From NCBI GenBank assembly GCA_040755535.1, contig JBFMAV010000016.1:7372-71371 (forward strand): 64,000 nucleotides of DNA, given 5' to 3'. The translations under genes were made by a program, and so were the position numbers. The notes below the pieces were generated by a model. It saw only the letters and a list, made by a program, of their open reading frames with translations, had not been told where the DNA came from and did no database searches. The stretch comes from Aquabacter sp040755535. Lineage in GTDB: Bacteria > Pseudomonadota > Alphaproteobacteria > Rhizobiales > Xanthobacteraceae. The number at the start of each line of letters is the position of its first letter. Within the stretch, counting starts at the first letter, position 1. Shown here one piece after another: positions 1 through 8,873 of this stretch.

Positions 1-1
1 G

Positions 2-793
2 CCGGCACGGGAGCTGGCCCTGAACGAGGTGGGTGCGGTGCATTTCGCGTTGCGCGACGCGGTCCCCTTCGATCCGTTCACCACCATTCCCGGCACGGGC
101 GCCTTCATCCTCATCGACCGCATGACCAACCAGACGGTCGGCGCCGGCATGATCCGCGGCGCGCATCGCCGGGCCAGCAATGTCCATTGGCAGGATCTGG
201 AGGTCTCCAAGGAGGCCCGCTCGACCCTCAACAGGCAGAAACCCGTGGTGCTCTGGTTCACCGGCCTGTCCGGGGCGGGAAAGTCCGCCGTCGCGGCGCT
301 CGTCGAGAAGAAGCTCCACGCTGCCTTCCGGCACACCTATCTTCTGGATGGCGACAACATCCGGCACGGTCTCAACCGGGATCTGGCCTTCAGCGACGCC
401 GATCGGGTGGAGAACATTCGCCGGGTCGCGGAAGTGGCAAAGCTGTTTGTCGATGCCGGCCTCATCACGCTGGTTTCCTTCATCTCGCCGTTCCAGGCCG
501 AGCGGAAGCTTGCCCGCGATCTGCTCCAGGATGGCGAGTTCGTGGAGATCTATGTGGACACGCCGCTGGCGGTGGCGGAGGCGCGCGACGTCAAGGGTCT
601 TTATGCCAAGGCCCGCGCGGGCCTGATCAGGGACTTCACCGGCATCGACAGCCCCTATGAGCCGCCGGAACATCCCGAACTCCGCCTTGATGGCGGCCAT
701 CGCGCGCCCGAGGAATTGGCGGACCAGGTCATCGCCTATCTGGCCGAGAAAGGGTATCTGGAGCGGCCCGGAACCCGGGACTGGGTGATCTGA
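2..793 (+). CDS. cysNC: Bifunctional sulfate adenylyltransferase subunit 1 / adenylylsulfate kinase (CysN-CysC, NodQ type), 3' part
   Basis: Partial gene: the frame is open from base 2, so the GTP-binding part of CysN lies before the window. About the first 50 residues match the end of CysN (a beta-barrel segment with a TG-FILID-TN-TVGAGMI pattern). The rest is a complete APS kinase with P-loop GLSGAGKS, followed by DGDN-R-GL. The protein would make APS from sulfate and ATP using GTP hydrolysis with CysD, then phosphorylate APS to PAPS. The stop is 22 bases before the cobalamin gene cobD. The fused architecture is common in rhizobia, where one copy can serve Nod-factor sulfation (nodQ); nothing here indicates nodulation, so assimilatory sulfate activation is the likelier role. 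Confidence 0.93.
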   Translation, partial: PARELALNEVGAVHFALRDAVPFDPFTTIPGTGAFILIDRMTNQTVGAGMIRGAHRRASNVHWQDLEVSKEARSTLNRQKPVVLWFTGLSGAGKSAVAALVEKKLHAAFRHTYLLDGDNIRHGLNRDLAFSDADRVENIRRVAEVAKLFVDAGLITLVSFISPFQAERKLARDLLQDGEFVEIYVDTPLAVAEARDVKGLYAKARAGLIRDFTGIDSPYEPPEHPELRLDGGHRAPEELADQVIAYLAEKGYLERPGTRDWVI

Positions 794-815
794 CGCCTTC
801 GGGCGGGGAGAGGAC

Positions 816-1790
816 GTGTCGAACCTTGCCTTGACGGCGCTGGCCTTGCTCGTGGAGGCGGCGGCCGGCTATCCGCCGCGCCTGCTCGGCTGGATTGGCC
901 ATCCTGTCATCTGGTTCGGACGCCTGATTGCATGGTTGGATCGCTTTCTCAATCGCGAGACCCACAGCTTCGCCCGCAGACGCGCCGGCGGGGTGCTCGC
1001 CGCCGTGGCGCTGCTGTTCGCCGTCATCCTGCCGAGCCTCCTGCTTCAGGGTGCGCTCATGGCCCTGCCCTTGGGCGCGCTCCTCTGCGCCATCCTGGCC
1101 TCCAGCCTTCTGGCGCAACGCTCGCTGCATGAACACGTGGCCGATGTCGCACTGGCCCTGGAGCGCGACGGTCTCGCCGCAGGGAGACGAATGGTATCGC
1201 GCATTGTCGGACGCGACCCGGACGGGCTCGATGAAGCGGGAGTCGCGCGCGCGGCCATCGAGAGCCTGGCCGAGAATTTTTCCGATGGCATTGTCGCGCC
1301 GGCCTTCTGGATGGCGGTGGGGGGATTGCCGGGCGCCGCTGCCTACAAGGCCCTCAACACGGCGGACAGCATGATCGGCCACCGCTCCCCGCGATATGCC
1401 GCCTTCGGATGGGCGGCGGCACGGCTGGACGATCTGGTGAACCTCCCTGCCTCACGCCTGTCGGGCCTCCTGATCGTGGGCGCGGCCGCGCTTCTCCCCG
1501 GATGTTCAGCCGGCGGCGCCTGGACCAGCATGTGGCGCGACGCCCCGCATCATCGTTCACCCAATGCCGGCTGGCCCGAGGCTGCCATGGCCGGCGCGCT
1601 CGGCATCTCGATCGCCGGCCCGCGCAGCTATGGCGGCGTCGAGGCGCCGGCGGCCTTTATGGGGAACGGGCGGCGCGAGATCGGGGCTGCCGATATCCGC
1701 GCGGCGCTGCGCCTGTATCGCTGGGCGGACGGGCTCGGTGTCGGCGCGGTGGTCGTTCTGGCCCTCGCAGCCTTTATCGCGCGAGGCTGA
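816..1790 (+). CDS. cobD: Adenosylcobinamide-phosphate synthase (CobD/CbiB)
   Basis: Integral membrane enzyme that attaches aminopropanol phosphate to adenosylcobyric acid. The 324 residues have the family length, several hydrophobic segments, and the conserved central stretch with AIESLAENFSDGIVAPAFW and NTADSMIGHRS. The GTG start follows a GGGGAGAGG ribosome-binding site. Its last 17 bases overlap the end of cobQ on the opposite strand, so cobD is convergent with the riboswitch-controlled cob genes and has its own transcription, possibly read through from cysNC. Confidence 0.93.
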   Translation: MSNLALTALALLVEAAAGYPPRLLGWIGHPVIWFGRLIAWLDRFLNRETHSFARRRAGGVLAAVALLFAVILPSLLLQGALMALPLGALLCAILASSLLAQRSLHEHVADVALALERDGLAAGRRMVSRIVGRDPDGLDEAGVARAAIESLAENFSDGIVAPAFWMAVGGLPGAAAYKALNTADSMIGHRSPRYAAFGWAAARLDDLVNLPASRLSGLLIVGAAALLPGCSAGGAWTSMWRDAPHHRSPNAGWPEAAMAGALGISIAGPRSYGGVEAPAAFMGNGRREIGAADIRAALRLYRWADGLGVGAVVVLALAAFIARG

Positions 1791-3237
1791 GAAGCCGGTC
1801 GAGGTCGACATGGGCCGCCAGATGGGCCGCAAGGGCGTCCAGGGTGTCCTCAACCTGCTGATCATAGGCAATCTGTGCCGGGCCGGCGGCAAGCAGCGCG
1901 AGCCATGCACCGCGCTGGGCATCGTCGGCGAATAGCCCATGGACATAGGTGCCCATGATGCGCCCGGAGGCGCTCACCGCGCCCTCATCCGCGATCCCCG
2001 CCATTCTGGCGACACGAGAAAAGGGGCGCGCCCGATCCGGCCCTTCCGATTCCCCCATATGCATTTCATAGCCAGTGAAGGGCGCATCGAGGCAGGAATG
2101 ACCCGACACCGCCTCCAGCCGCTTTTCTGCCGTAAGGCAGGTCGAAACGTCCAGCAGTCCCAGACCTTCGGCCGCGCCTGCCGGCCCCTCGATCCCCTGT
2201 GGATCCTCGATCCGCTTCCCGAGCATCTGGTAGCCCCCGCACAGGCCGAGAATCCGCCCACCGCGCCGCGCAAAGGCGATAATGTCATGGTGTAGCCCGC
2301 CGACTTTCAACGCCGCGAGATCCGCGAGGGTCGCCTTTGAGCCGAGCAGCAGGACCATGTCCGTGTCGAGCGGTAGGGTCTCATGCGGTCGAAGCCGGAT
2401 GAGGTTCACCGACGGCTCCGCGTCCAGCGGGTCGAGATCATCGAAATTCGACACGTGGGGCAGGATTGGCACGGCGATGGTGCGCCTTGCCTGGCCTTTG
2501 CGAGGCAGTGGCGCTTCGAGCGCCAGGGCATCCTCAGCCGGCAAAATAGATGCTGAGCCGAAAAAGGGAATGAGCCCGAGCGCAGGCCAGCCGGTATGCG
2601 CCGAGATGAGCCTCAACCCCTCGTCAAACAGACGAGGATCACCCCTGAACTTATTGATAAGAAATCCTTTTACGAGAGCCTCATCCTTTACATCAAGCAC
2701 GATCCGTGTGCCTGCGACGCTGGCGATCACGCCGCCCCTGTCGATGTCCCCGATCAGGATCACGGGGCAGTCGGCGGCGCGCGCGAACCCCATGTTGGCA
2801 ATGTCATTGGCGCGCAGATTGACCTCGGACGCGCTGCCGGCGCCTTCCACCAGGACGAGGTCGGCCTCCGCTAGAAGGCGCCGGAAGCTTTCAAGGACGG
2901 CAGGCATCAACCCCGCCTTCATGGATTGGTAGGCGGCGGCCTTGGCGCTTCCGACCACCTGCCCCTGGACGACGATCTGCGCGCCCACCTCGCTCTGCGG
3001 CTTCAGCAGGACGGGATTCATGTGGACCGACGGAGCGACGTGGCACGCGCGGGCCTGGAGCGCCTGGGCGCGTCCGATTTCGCCACCGTCCGGGGTGACG
3101 GCTGCATTGTTCGACATGTTCTGTGGCTTGAACGGGCGCACCCTGAGACCGCGCTGGGCGAAGGCCCGGCAAAAGCCGGCCACTAGGAGCGACTTGCCTA
3201 CGTTGGACCCCGTCCCTTGGAACATCAAGGCGGGCAT
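1774..3237 (-). CDS. cobQ: Cobyric acid synthase (glutamine-hydrolysing)
   Basis: Amidates four carboxylates of adenosylcobyrinic a,c-diamide to give adenosylcobyric acid. An N-terminal P-loop ATPase domain (GTGSNVGKS near residue 8, then FKPQNMSNN) is followed by a class I-like amidotransferase domain with nucleophile motif GLCGGYQML. The length of 487 residues is normal. The ATG lies only 3 bases after the cobO stop, so this is the last gene of the hupE-cobU-cobO-cobQ operon. Its 3' end overlaps the convergent cobD by 17 bases. Confidence 0.95.
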   Translation of the reverse strand: MPALMFQGTGSNVGKSLLVAGFCRAFAQRGLRVRPFKPQNMSNNAAVTPDGGEIGRAQALQARACHVAPSVHMNPVLLKPQSEVGAQIVVQGQVVGSAKAAAYQSMKAGLMPAVLESFRRLLAEADLVLVEGAGSASEVNLRANDIANMGFARAADCPVILIGDIDRGGVIASVAGTRIVLDVKDEALVKGFLINKFRGDPRLFDEGLRLISAHTGWPALGLIPFFGSASILPAEDALALEAPLPRKGQARRTIAVPILPHVSNFDDLDPLDAEPSVNLIRLRPHETLPLDTDMVLLLGSKATLADLAALKVGGLHHDIIAFARRGGRILGLCGGYQMLGKRIEDPQGIEGPAGAAEGLGLLDVSTCLTAEKRLEAVSGHSCLDAPFTGYEMHMGESEGPDRARPFSRVARMAGIADEGAVSASGRIMGTYVHGLFADDAQRGAWLALLAAGPAQIAYDQQVEDTLDALAAHLAAHVDLDRLLSLAR

Positions 3238-3240
3238 GGC

Positions 3241-3861
3241 TCAGAACTCGATACCGACCTGGGCCTTCACGCCGGCGGCAAAATGGTGCTTCACCTGCCC
3301 CATTTCGGTGACCAGATCGGCGGCCTCGATCAGTTCCGGCTTGGCATTTCGGCCCGTCACCACCACGTGCAGGTCGCTGCGCCGCGCCTTGAGCGCCGCG
3401 ACGACATGCGCGAGATCGAGATAATCGTAGCGCAGCGCGATATTGAGTTCGTCGAGGATCAGGAGGCGCACCGCGGGGTCCGCCATCAGGTCTTCAGCCT
3501 TGGCGAAGGCGCGCGCCGCCGCCGCCTTGTCCCTGGCGAGGTCCTGCGTCTCCCAGGTGAAGCCCTCGCCCATGGTATGCCAGCGCATGCGGTCGCCGAA
3601 CGCGGCAAAGGCCTCCTGCTCGCCGGTCTGCCAGGCGCCCTTGATGAATTGAACCACCCCCACCGTGCCGCCACGCCCGAGCATGCGCAATGCAAGGCCA
3701 AAGGCAGCCGTGCTTTTGCCTTTTCCGGGGCCGGTATGGACGATGAGAAGACCTTTCTCGGCAACCGTTTTGGCAGCCACCTCGGCATCCTGGACCGCCT
3801 TGCGCTTTGCCATTTTGGCGCGGTGGCGGGCCTCGTCTTCTGCGCTCAGTGCATCGCTCAT
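3241..3861 (-). CDS. cobO: Cob(I)yrinic acid a,c-diamide adenosyltransferase (CobO/BtuR type)
   Basis: Transfers the adenosyl group of ATP to reduced corrinoids. The P-loop HTGPGKGKSTAAFGLALR and the motifs GVVQFIKG and LDELN are present. I chose the ATG at 3861 (MSDALSAEDE) over an upstream in-frame start because it has an AAGGGA ribosome-binding site and overlaps the cobU stop as ATGA, a sign of translational coupling. The product is 206 residues, typical for the family. Second to last gene of the riboswitch operon. Confidence 0.94.
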   Translation of the reverse strand: MSDALSAEDEARHRAKMAKRKAVQDAEVAAKTVAEKGLLIVHTGPGKGKSTAAFGLALRMLGRGGTVGVVQFIKGAWQTGEQEAFAAFGDRMRWHTMGEGFTWETQDLARDKAAAARAFAKAEDLMADPAVRLLILDELNIALRYDYLDLAHVVAALKARRSDLHVVVTGRNAKPELIEAADLVTEMGQVKHHFAAGVKAQVGIEF

Positions 3862-4388
3862 AATGCGCGTCCCTTCACGGTCATCGGCAAGCCGGCCACC
3901 ATGAACACCACATGATCGCATAGGCCGGCCGCGGCCTGATTGAGGCGTCCGGCGGCATCGCGGAACCGCCGGGCAAGGGCATTGTCCGGGACAATTCCGA
4001 GCCCCACCTCATTGGACACCAGGACTGTCCGCCCGCGCCTGCCGCTCAAGGCCGCAATCAGCCTTTCTTGTTCACGTTCCAGATCGTTATCCGCCAGCAA
4101 GTGATTGGAAAGCCACAAGGTGAGGCAATCTATCAGAAGTGGAACGTCAGGAGGCGCGGCTCCCAAAAGGCCGACCAGATCCAGCGGGCAATCATGCGTG
4201 ATCCAGCGTGCATCCCGGCGCGCGCGGTGGAGCGCGATGCGCTCCACCATTTCGGCGTCGAAAGCCTGTGCTGTGGCCGCGTAATGGTGGGGCGGGGACT
4301 CCCGCTCGATCAGGGCTTCGGCGTAACGGCTCTTGCCCGAGCGCGCGCCGCCAAGCACCAGAACGAGCGGGCCTCCTGCGTCCGGCAC
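3858..4388 (-). CDS. cobU: Bifunctional adenosylcobinamide kinase / adenosylcobinamide-phosphate guanylyltransferase
   Basis: Phosphorylates adenosylcobinamide and converts it to the GDP derivative for nucleotide-loop assembly (cobP in Pseudomonas denitrificans nomenclature). The sequence begins with strand-loop VLVLGGARSGKS, and has DCLTLWLSN and VSNEVGLGIVP, all hallmarks of CobU. I prefer the GTG at 4388, which gives 176 residues and starts 8 bases after the hupE stop. An in-frame ATG at 4469 would add 27 unconserved residues and overlap hupE by 74 bases. The end overlaps the cobO start as ATGA. Confidence 0.92.
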   Translation of the reverse strand: MPDAGGPLVLVLGGARSGKSRYAEALIERESPPHHYAATAQAFDAEMVERIALHRARRDARWITHDCPLDLVGLLGAAPPDVPLLIDCLTLWLSNHLLADNDLEREQERLIAALSGRRGRTVLVSNEVGLGIVPDNALARRFRDAAGRLNQAAAGLCDHVVFMVAGLPMTVKGRAL

Positions 4389-4395
4389 GCGCCGG

Positions 4396-5004
4396 TCAGC
4401 CAGGCAGGATATGGCCTGCCAGGACGGCGAGCCCGATGCCGGCCACCGCCGCACCGCCGAGGCGGGCATTGATCGGCGAGGCGAGAAGCTGACGGGTCAA
4501 GCCCGCGACGCCGAGCGCGATCACGCTCTGGATCAGGAAGAGGCCGGCGAGATAAGCCACCAGGGGGGTCTGCTCCGCGCCATAGATGGATTCGCCATAG
4601 GCATATCCATGAAACAGGCCCGCGACGGCGAACAGGACCGCCCAGGCCCCAGCCGGTAGCGCCGTTCCGCGTGCCAGCAGAACACCCACCAGCAGGACAG
4701 AGGCCGCCACCAGAAGCTCGGCGCCGGGAACCCCGATCCCGGCCACATGCGCCATGACACCCAGCATGGAGGCGCCGACAAATGCCAGCGCCATCAGGCC
4801 GCTCAGGCCATAGGCACCGATGGCGACACCCACGGCGACGATGAAGGCGAGATGGTCAAGGCCGATCACCGGATGGCCGAGGCCGGACAGCAGGCCCTGA
4901 GCGAGCGTGTTCGGAAGCTGGCCGTCCATCATGTGATGGGCGTGGGCAGGAAGCGTGAGCGCAACCGTGGCAAAAGCGGCAAGCGCGAGGCGGCGAGACA
5001 TCAT
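4396..5004 (-). CDS. hupE: HupE/UreJ-family metal permease, probable cobalt transporter
   Basis: Small membrane protein of about 202 residues with a signal-like N-terminus (ending near AHAHH), the family motif HPVIGLDHLAFIVAVG, and about six hydrophobic segments. HupE/UreJ proteins move nickel or cobalt. Here the gene follows a cobalamin riboswitch directly and heads a corrinoid operon, so cobalt import is the inferred role. The leader encodes ATG ATC ATG ATG; I chose the second ATG (5004) because CCAGGAG lies six bases upstream, whereas the first ATG abuts it. Longer in-frame starts would lie inside the riboswitch. Confidence 0.85.
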   Translation of the reverse strand: MMSRRLALAAFATVALTLPAHAHHMMDGQLPNTLAQGLLSGLGHPVIGLDHLAFIVAVGVAIGAYGLSGLMALAFVGASMLGVMAHVAGIGVPGAELLVAASVLLVGVLLARGTALPAGAWAVLFAVAGLFHGYAYGESIYGAEQTPLVAYLAGLFLIQSVIALGVAGLTRQLLASPINARLGGAAVAGIGLAVLAGHILPG

Positions 5005-5057
5005 GATCATCTCCTGGCCCTCCCTCCGAGGGCTGGTGGGGCCGCAAGGCCGTTGGT

Positions 5058-5232
5058 CGCCGGCAGGTCTCCTGGCTCGCGGCTCATCGCGCCCGCCCGG
5101 CCTTCCCGGGGCAAACCCCAGTGGCATGATAGGACGCGCGCTCGCCGCTTACAGTTGCGGGGGCAGCTGCGGCATCAGGACGAAACACCCTCACCGCATT
5201 CCCTTGGATTTCCGAATGGAAAACCGACGACT
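5058..5232 (-). promoter_or_regulatory. Cobalamin (AdoCbl) riboswitch
   Basis: Read on the minus strand, the leader of hupE holds the ordered conserved blocks of the Cbl riboswitch: AAGGGAATGCGGTG, then GCTGCCCCCGCAACTGTA, then GCCACTGG, then GGGAAGGC, and finally the B12 box GAGCCAGGAGACCTGCC (about 5062-5078). It ends about 55 bases before the hupE start, so effector binding probably blocks translation or ends transcription of hupE-cobU-cobO-cobQ when adenosylcobalamin is plentiful. Boundaries are approximate. Confidence 0.95.
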
Positions 5233-5279
5233 CTTCGGACTATAGCGCCGCGCGCGTGCACCGCAACGGCGGCTTCACA

Positions 5280-6719
5280 TCATTGCCGCGCTTTCGCCAC
5301 AAGCGATGAGGTAGAGCGGCCCGCGACCAGATCCGCGAGGACCAGACGGCCGCCATGAGCCTGGACCACGTCGGCGCCCACCACGTCTTCCGGCTTGTAG
5401 TCCGCGCCCTTGACCAGCACGTCGGGCAGCAAGGCGCGGATCGCTTCGAGCGGGGTGTCCTCGTCGAACAGCACCACAAGGTCCACGCAGCGCATGGCGC
5501 CGATCACCCGCGCCCGGGCGGCTTCATCCTGGAGCGGACGGCTCGGTCCCTTGAGGCGGCGGGTGGAGGCATCGGTATTGAGCGCCACCACCAGTCGATC
5601 GCCTTCCGCCGCCGCCGCTTCCAGCAAGGCCACATGACCGGGATGCACGAGATCGAAGCAGCCATTGGTGAAGACAACCTTGGCGCCCCCGGCCTGCCAG
5701 CCAGCCACTATCTCCTTCGCGCGCTCCACGGACACCAGGGCGCCGGGGGGCGCCTCGTGAGGCAACGCCCGCTCCAGCGCCGTCGCGATCTCGGCGCGCG
5801 TGACCACGGCCGTCCCGAGCTTTCCCACCGCGATGGCCGCCGCCGCATTGGCGATCCGCACGCACGTTTCCATAGCTTCGCCGGCCGAAAGCGCGGTGGC
5901 CAGGGCTGCGAGGGCGGTGTCGCCCGCGCCGGAGACGTCGAACACCTCGCGCGCCTCGGCGGCCACATGCAGGATGCTCCCGTCCTGCCGCCACAGCGTC
6001 ATGCCCTTCTCGGCGCGCGTGACGAGAACATCGCCGCCGAACTGCGCCCCGGCCGCAGCCGCAGCCGCAGCCGCCTGCGCGTCGGTCTCATCCGGCAGAC
6101 CCGTCGCTTCGGAAAGTTCGCGCCGATTGGGCGTGACGAGGCGGGCGCCGCGATAGGCTTCAAAGGTACGCCGCTTCGGATCGACAATTACCGGTATGCC
6201 GCGCTGCGCGGCCGCGTCCATGACGGCGGCGATCACCGCATCGCTGAGCACGCCCTTGGCATAGTCAGACAGGACAGCGACGTCGCACACGCTCACGGCT
6301 GCGCGGGCCGCATTCATCAGCCGGGCTTCGATGTCGCTCGAGGCGGGCGCCGTCACCTCCGCGTCGATGCGCACGATCTGCTGCCGCCCGCTCATGACGC
6401 GGGTCTTGCAGATGGTGGGACGCGCGGCATCCACCACCAGCCCGTCGATACCGATGCTCAGATACGCCTGGAGCGCCGCCCGCAAGTCTTCGGCGCGCGC
6501 GTCCGCCCCGACCAACCCCACCAAATGCACCGGCGCGCCCATGGCCGCGATGTTCGCCGCGACATTGGCCGCCCCGCCCGGCACCAGCCGATCCGACCCG
6601 TGCACCAGCACAGGCACCGGGGCCTCGGGGGAAATGCGGGACACGCTGCCGGTCACGTAATGATCGAGGATGATGTCCCCGATGACGGCGATCGGGCCGG
6701 GACGGGTGTGCGCGAACAT
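5280..6719 (-). CDS. hldE: Bifunctional heptose 7-phosphate kinase / heptose 1-phosphate adenylyltransferase
   Basis: Makes ADP-D-glycero-beta-D-manno-heptose precursors for the LPS inner core. The N-terminal ribokinase-like domain (residues 1 to about 310) has DIILDHYVTG near its start and the nucleotide motif FDVSGAGDT. The C-terminal cytidylyltransferase-like domain (about 345-479) starts with FTNGCFDLVHPGH and has LNTDAS and KGPSRP. The length of 479 matches the fused enzyme. It starts 7 bases after hldD ends and is the last heptose gene before the riboswitch. Confidence 0.96.
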   Translation of the reverse strand: MFAHTRPGPIAVIGDIILDHYVTGSVSRISPEAPVPVLVHGSDRLVPGGAANVAANIAAMGAPVHLVGLVGADARAEDLRAALQAYLSIGIDGLVVDAARPTICKTRVMSGRQQIVRIDAEVTAPASSDIEARLMNAARAAVSVCDVAVLSDYAKGVLSDAVIAAVMDAAAQRGIPVIVDPKRRTFEAYRGARLVTPNRRELSEATGLPDETDAQAAAAAAAAGAQFGGDVLVTRAEKGMTLWRQDGSILHVAAEAREVFDVSGAGDTALAALATALSAGEAMETCVRIANAAAAIAVGKLGTAVVTRAEIATALERALPHEAPPGALVSVERAKEIVAGWQAGGAKVVFTNGCFDLVHPGHVALLEAAAAEGDRLVVALNTDASTRRLKGPSRPLQDEAARARVIGAMRCVDLVVLFDEDTPLEAIRALLPDVLVKGADYKPEDVVGADVVQAHGGRLVLADLVAGRSTSSLVAKARQ

Positions 6720-6726
6720 GACGCCC

Positions 6727-7728
6727 TCAGCCGTTGGAAGCGCGCAGATGCGCGGTTACATAATGGTTCACGCCGTCTTCGAGCGAGGTAAACGGGCGCG
6801 TGAAGCCGGCGGCGCGCAGCTTCGTCATGTCCGCCTGCGTGAAATATTGATAGGCGCCGCGAAGGCGCTCGGGCATGTCCACATAGTCGATGCGCGCCGT
6901 CTGGCCGGCCGCCGCGAACACGGCGTGTGCCAGGTCCGCGAAGCTGCGCGCCTCACCCGTCCCCACATTGAAGATGCCGCTGACCGCGGGCGTCTCAAAC
7001 AGCCAGCGCACCACGGCAACGCAATCGGCCACATAAACGAAGTCGCGCAATTGCCCCCCGTCCGCATATGCCGGGTCGTGGGACTTGAACAAGGTCACCG
7101 CCGCCCCCGCCGCCGCCGTGGGATAGATCTTGTGAATCACGGAGCGCATGTCGCCCTTATGGCCTTCGCCGGGGCCGTAGACATTGAAGAAACGCAGGCC
7201 CGCCCATTGGGGCGGTCGGGGCCGGCCAGCATCCACGTCCGCCCGGAAGCGACGGTCGACCATCAGCTTGCTCCACCCATACAGGTTGAGCGGAGCGAGG
7301 GTCATAAGGTCCGACGCGGCTTCCCCATCGCGGAAGCCTTGGCGTCCATCGCCATAGGTGGCGGCGGAAGACGCGTAGATGAAGCGGAGCCCCTTGCGCG
7401 CGCAGAGCTCCCAAAGATCAACAGAGGCACGAATGTTCTGCGCCACGATCTTGTCGCCATCGGTTTCGGTGGTGGCGGAAATGGCGCCCATATGAACGAC
7501 GACTGCGATCCGTCCGCCCTCTGTTTCCAGAAAGGCATTCACCGCCTCCGGTCGAATGACGTCGGCGAGCAAGATGTCGGCAATGTTGCGCCACTTGGGT
7601 CCATGTTCCAGCCAGTCGGCGATCACGACGCGAAAGCCATCGTGCGCGAAGGCACGCGCGATATTCGAGCCGATGAACCCTGCGCCACCGGTTACCAACA
7701 CCGTGTCGCGAATGCCTTGCACCGTCAT
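6727..7728 (-). CDS. hldD: ADP-L-glycero-D-manno-heptose 6-epimerase
   Basis: Extended short-chain dehydrogenase that epimerises ADP-D-glycero- to ADP-L-glycero-D-manno-heptose. The NAD(P) motif GGAGFIGSN is near residue 15, and the YxxxK catalytic pair is in LYGWSKLMVD. The true start is the ATG at 7728 (MTVQGIRDT), with AAGGTGAGG upstream; the longer open frame to 8325 is antisense-type extension. 333 residues. Lies between waaC and hldE in one direction. Confidence 0.95.
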   Translation of the reverse strand: MTVQGIRDTVLVTGGAGFIGSNIARAFAHDGFRVVIADWLEHGPKWRNIADILLADVIRPEAVNAFLETEGGRIAVVVHMGAISATTETDGDKIVAQNIRASVDLWELCARKGLRFIYASSAATYGDGRQGFRDGEAASDLMTLAPLNLYGWSKLMVDRRFRADVDAGRPRPPQWAGLRFFNVYGPGEGHKGDMRSVIHKIYPTAAAGAAVTLFKSHDPAYADGGQLRDFVYVADCVAVVRWLFETPAVSGIFNVGTGEARSFADLAHAVFAAAGQTARIDYVDMPERLRGAYQYFTQADMTKLRAAGFTRPFTSLEDGVNHYVTAHLRASNG

Positions 7729-7784
7729 GGACCTCACCTTCCTCCCCCGCCGGCCCGGCGGCATCTGCCGATCCGGATCGCGCT

Positions 7785-8873
7785 CTAGGGTGAACCAGGA
7801 GGGGGAACCGAGCCGGCTCCCTGTGCCATGGGGTGACGCGCCTTGTCCATGGCGTCGGCATGTCCAAACCGCAGGACGTTGAGACTGCGCCAGGCTGCGA
7901 GAGCGGAATGATCCACCATGCAGGGCGGCCCCTCCAGCGTGTGAGGTGCAATCTTGCAGCGGCTCTTCTCGCACGGAGCGCAAGGCCGAAACGACCGCAG
8001 CTCCAAAACTTTCGGGCCATAAAGCCCGGTCAGGCGGGGATTGGTCGGCCCATAGAGGCCGACCGTCGGCACACCGACGGCGGCGGCAAGGTGTCCGAGC
8101 CCGGAATCCACCGCCACCACACCCTGCGCTCCCGCAATCACCGGGGCGAGACCGTCGATGGGAGCGGGAGGAACAAGCCGCACCCACGGCATATCCCGCG
8201 CGATCGTCTCGGCGCGAGTGCGTTCCGCATCCCCAAGGGCAAACAGCCTCGTCTCCAGGCCGGCGTCGGCGGCAAGATTCGCCAGTTCCCGCCACCGAAC
8301 CCCGGTCCATGTTTTCGTCGGCCAAGTGGTGCCGTGCATCAACAGTACATAGGGCGCGACGGTGTCCTGCGGCGCAATGGACAGGCCGGCATCGATCGGA
8401 AGGCCGTCGAGCTCATACCCCAGCGCGGCCCCGAACAATTTCCGGATCCGCACCGCCATATGCTCGACTTCGGGAATGTGGTGGCCCCGGCGGTAGAAGA
8501 ACGGCGCCAGGGCCTCCCGCGCTGATCCGCGCGCGAAGCCGTGCCGCGGACCCGTAGCGAAACAGGCAATGGCCGCACTCTTCAGGAGCCCCTGTGCGTC
8601 GATCACCAGATCGTAACGCTCGCGCGCGAGGGCCGCGCGTACCGCCTGCCCCTCCGCCGAGCGCCAGCCCGCGACAGGTGACTTGCGCAAGCGGCGCATC
8701 GGGATCGGAATGACATGTCGCACTGCCGGATGCAGCCGGACCAGAGGAGCGAACGCTTCCTCGACGGCCCAGTCCACCGTGAGACCGGGCACCCGCTTCA
8801 CCGCGTCCGTGAGCGCCGGAAAAGTGTGGACCACGTCCCCGAGCGACGAGAGCTTCACGATAAGAAGCTTCAT
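7785..8873 (-). CDS. waaC: LPS heptosyltransferase I (WaaC/RfaC)
   Basis: GT9-family transferase that adds the first heptose to Kdo-lipid A at the inner membrane. It begins MKLLIVKLSSLGDVVHTFPAL, diagnostic of WaaC. The C-terminal half has VAVDSGLGHLAAAVGVPTVGLYGPTNP for the ADP-heptose site. The ATG at 8873 overlaps the waaF stop as ATGA. The last 30 or so residues after a Cys-rich segment (CAPCEKSRC) are less conserved. 362 residues. Confidence 0.93.
   Translation of the reverse strand: MKLLIVKLSSLGDVVHTFPALTDAVKRVPGLTVDWAVEEAFAPLVRLHPAVRHVIPIPMRRLRKSPVAGWRSAEGQAVRAALARERYDLVIDAQGLLKSAAIACFATGPRHGFARGSAREALAPFFYRRGHHIPEVEHMAVRIRKLFGAALGYELDGLPIDAGLSIAPQDTVAPYVLLMHGTTWPTKTWTGVRWRELANLAADAGLETRLFALGDAERTRAETIARDMPWVRLVPPAPIDGLAPVIAGAQGVVAVDSGLGHLAAAVGVPTVGLYGPTNPRLTGLYGPKVLELRSFRPCAPCEKSRCKIAPHTLEGPPCMVDHSALAAWRSLNVLRFGHADAMDKARHPMAQGAGSVPPPGSP

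Noticed and set aside
7729..8325. 200-residue N-terminal extension of hldD
   Set aside because: It overlaps waaC in another frame, is Arg/Gly-rich and unconserved. The ATG at 7728 has a good ribosome-binding site and starts just before the NAD motif.
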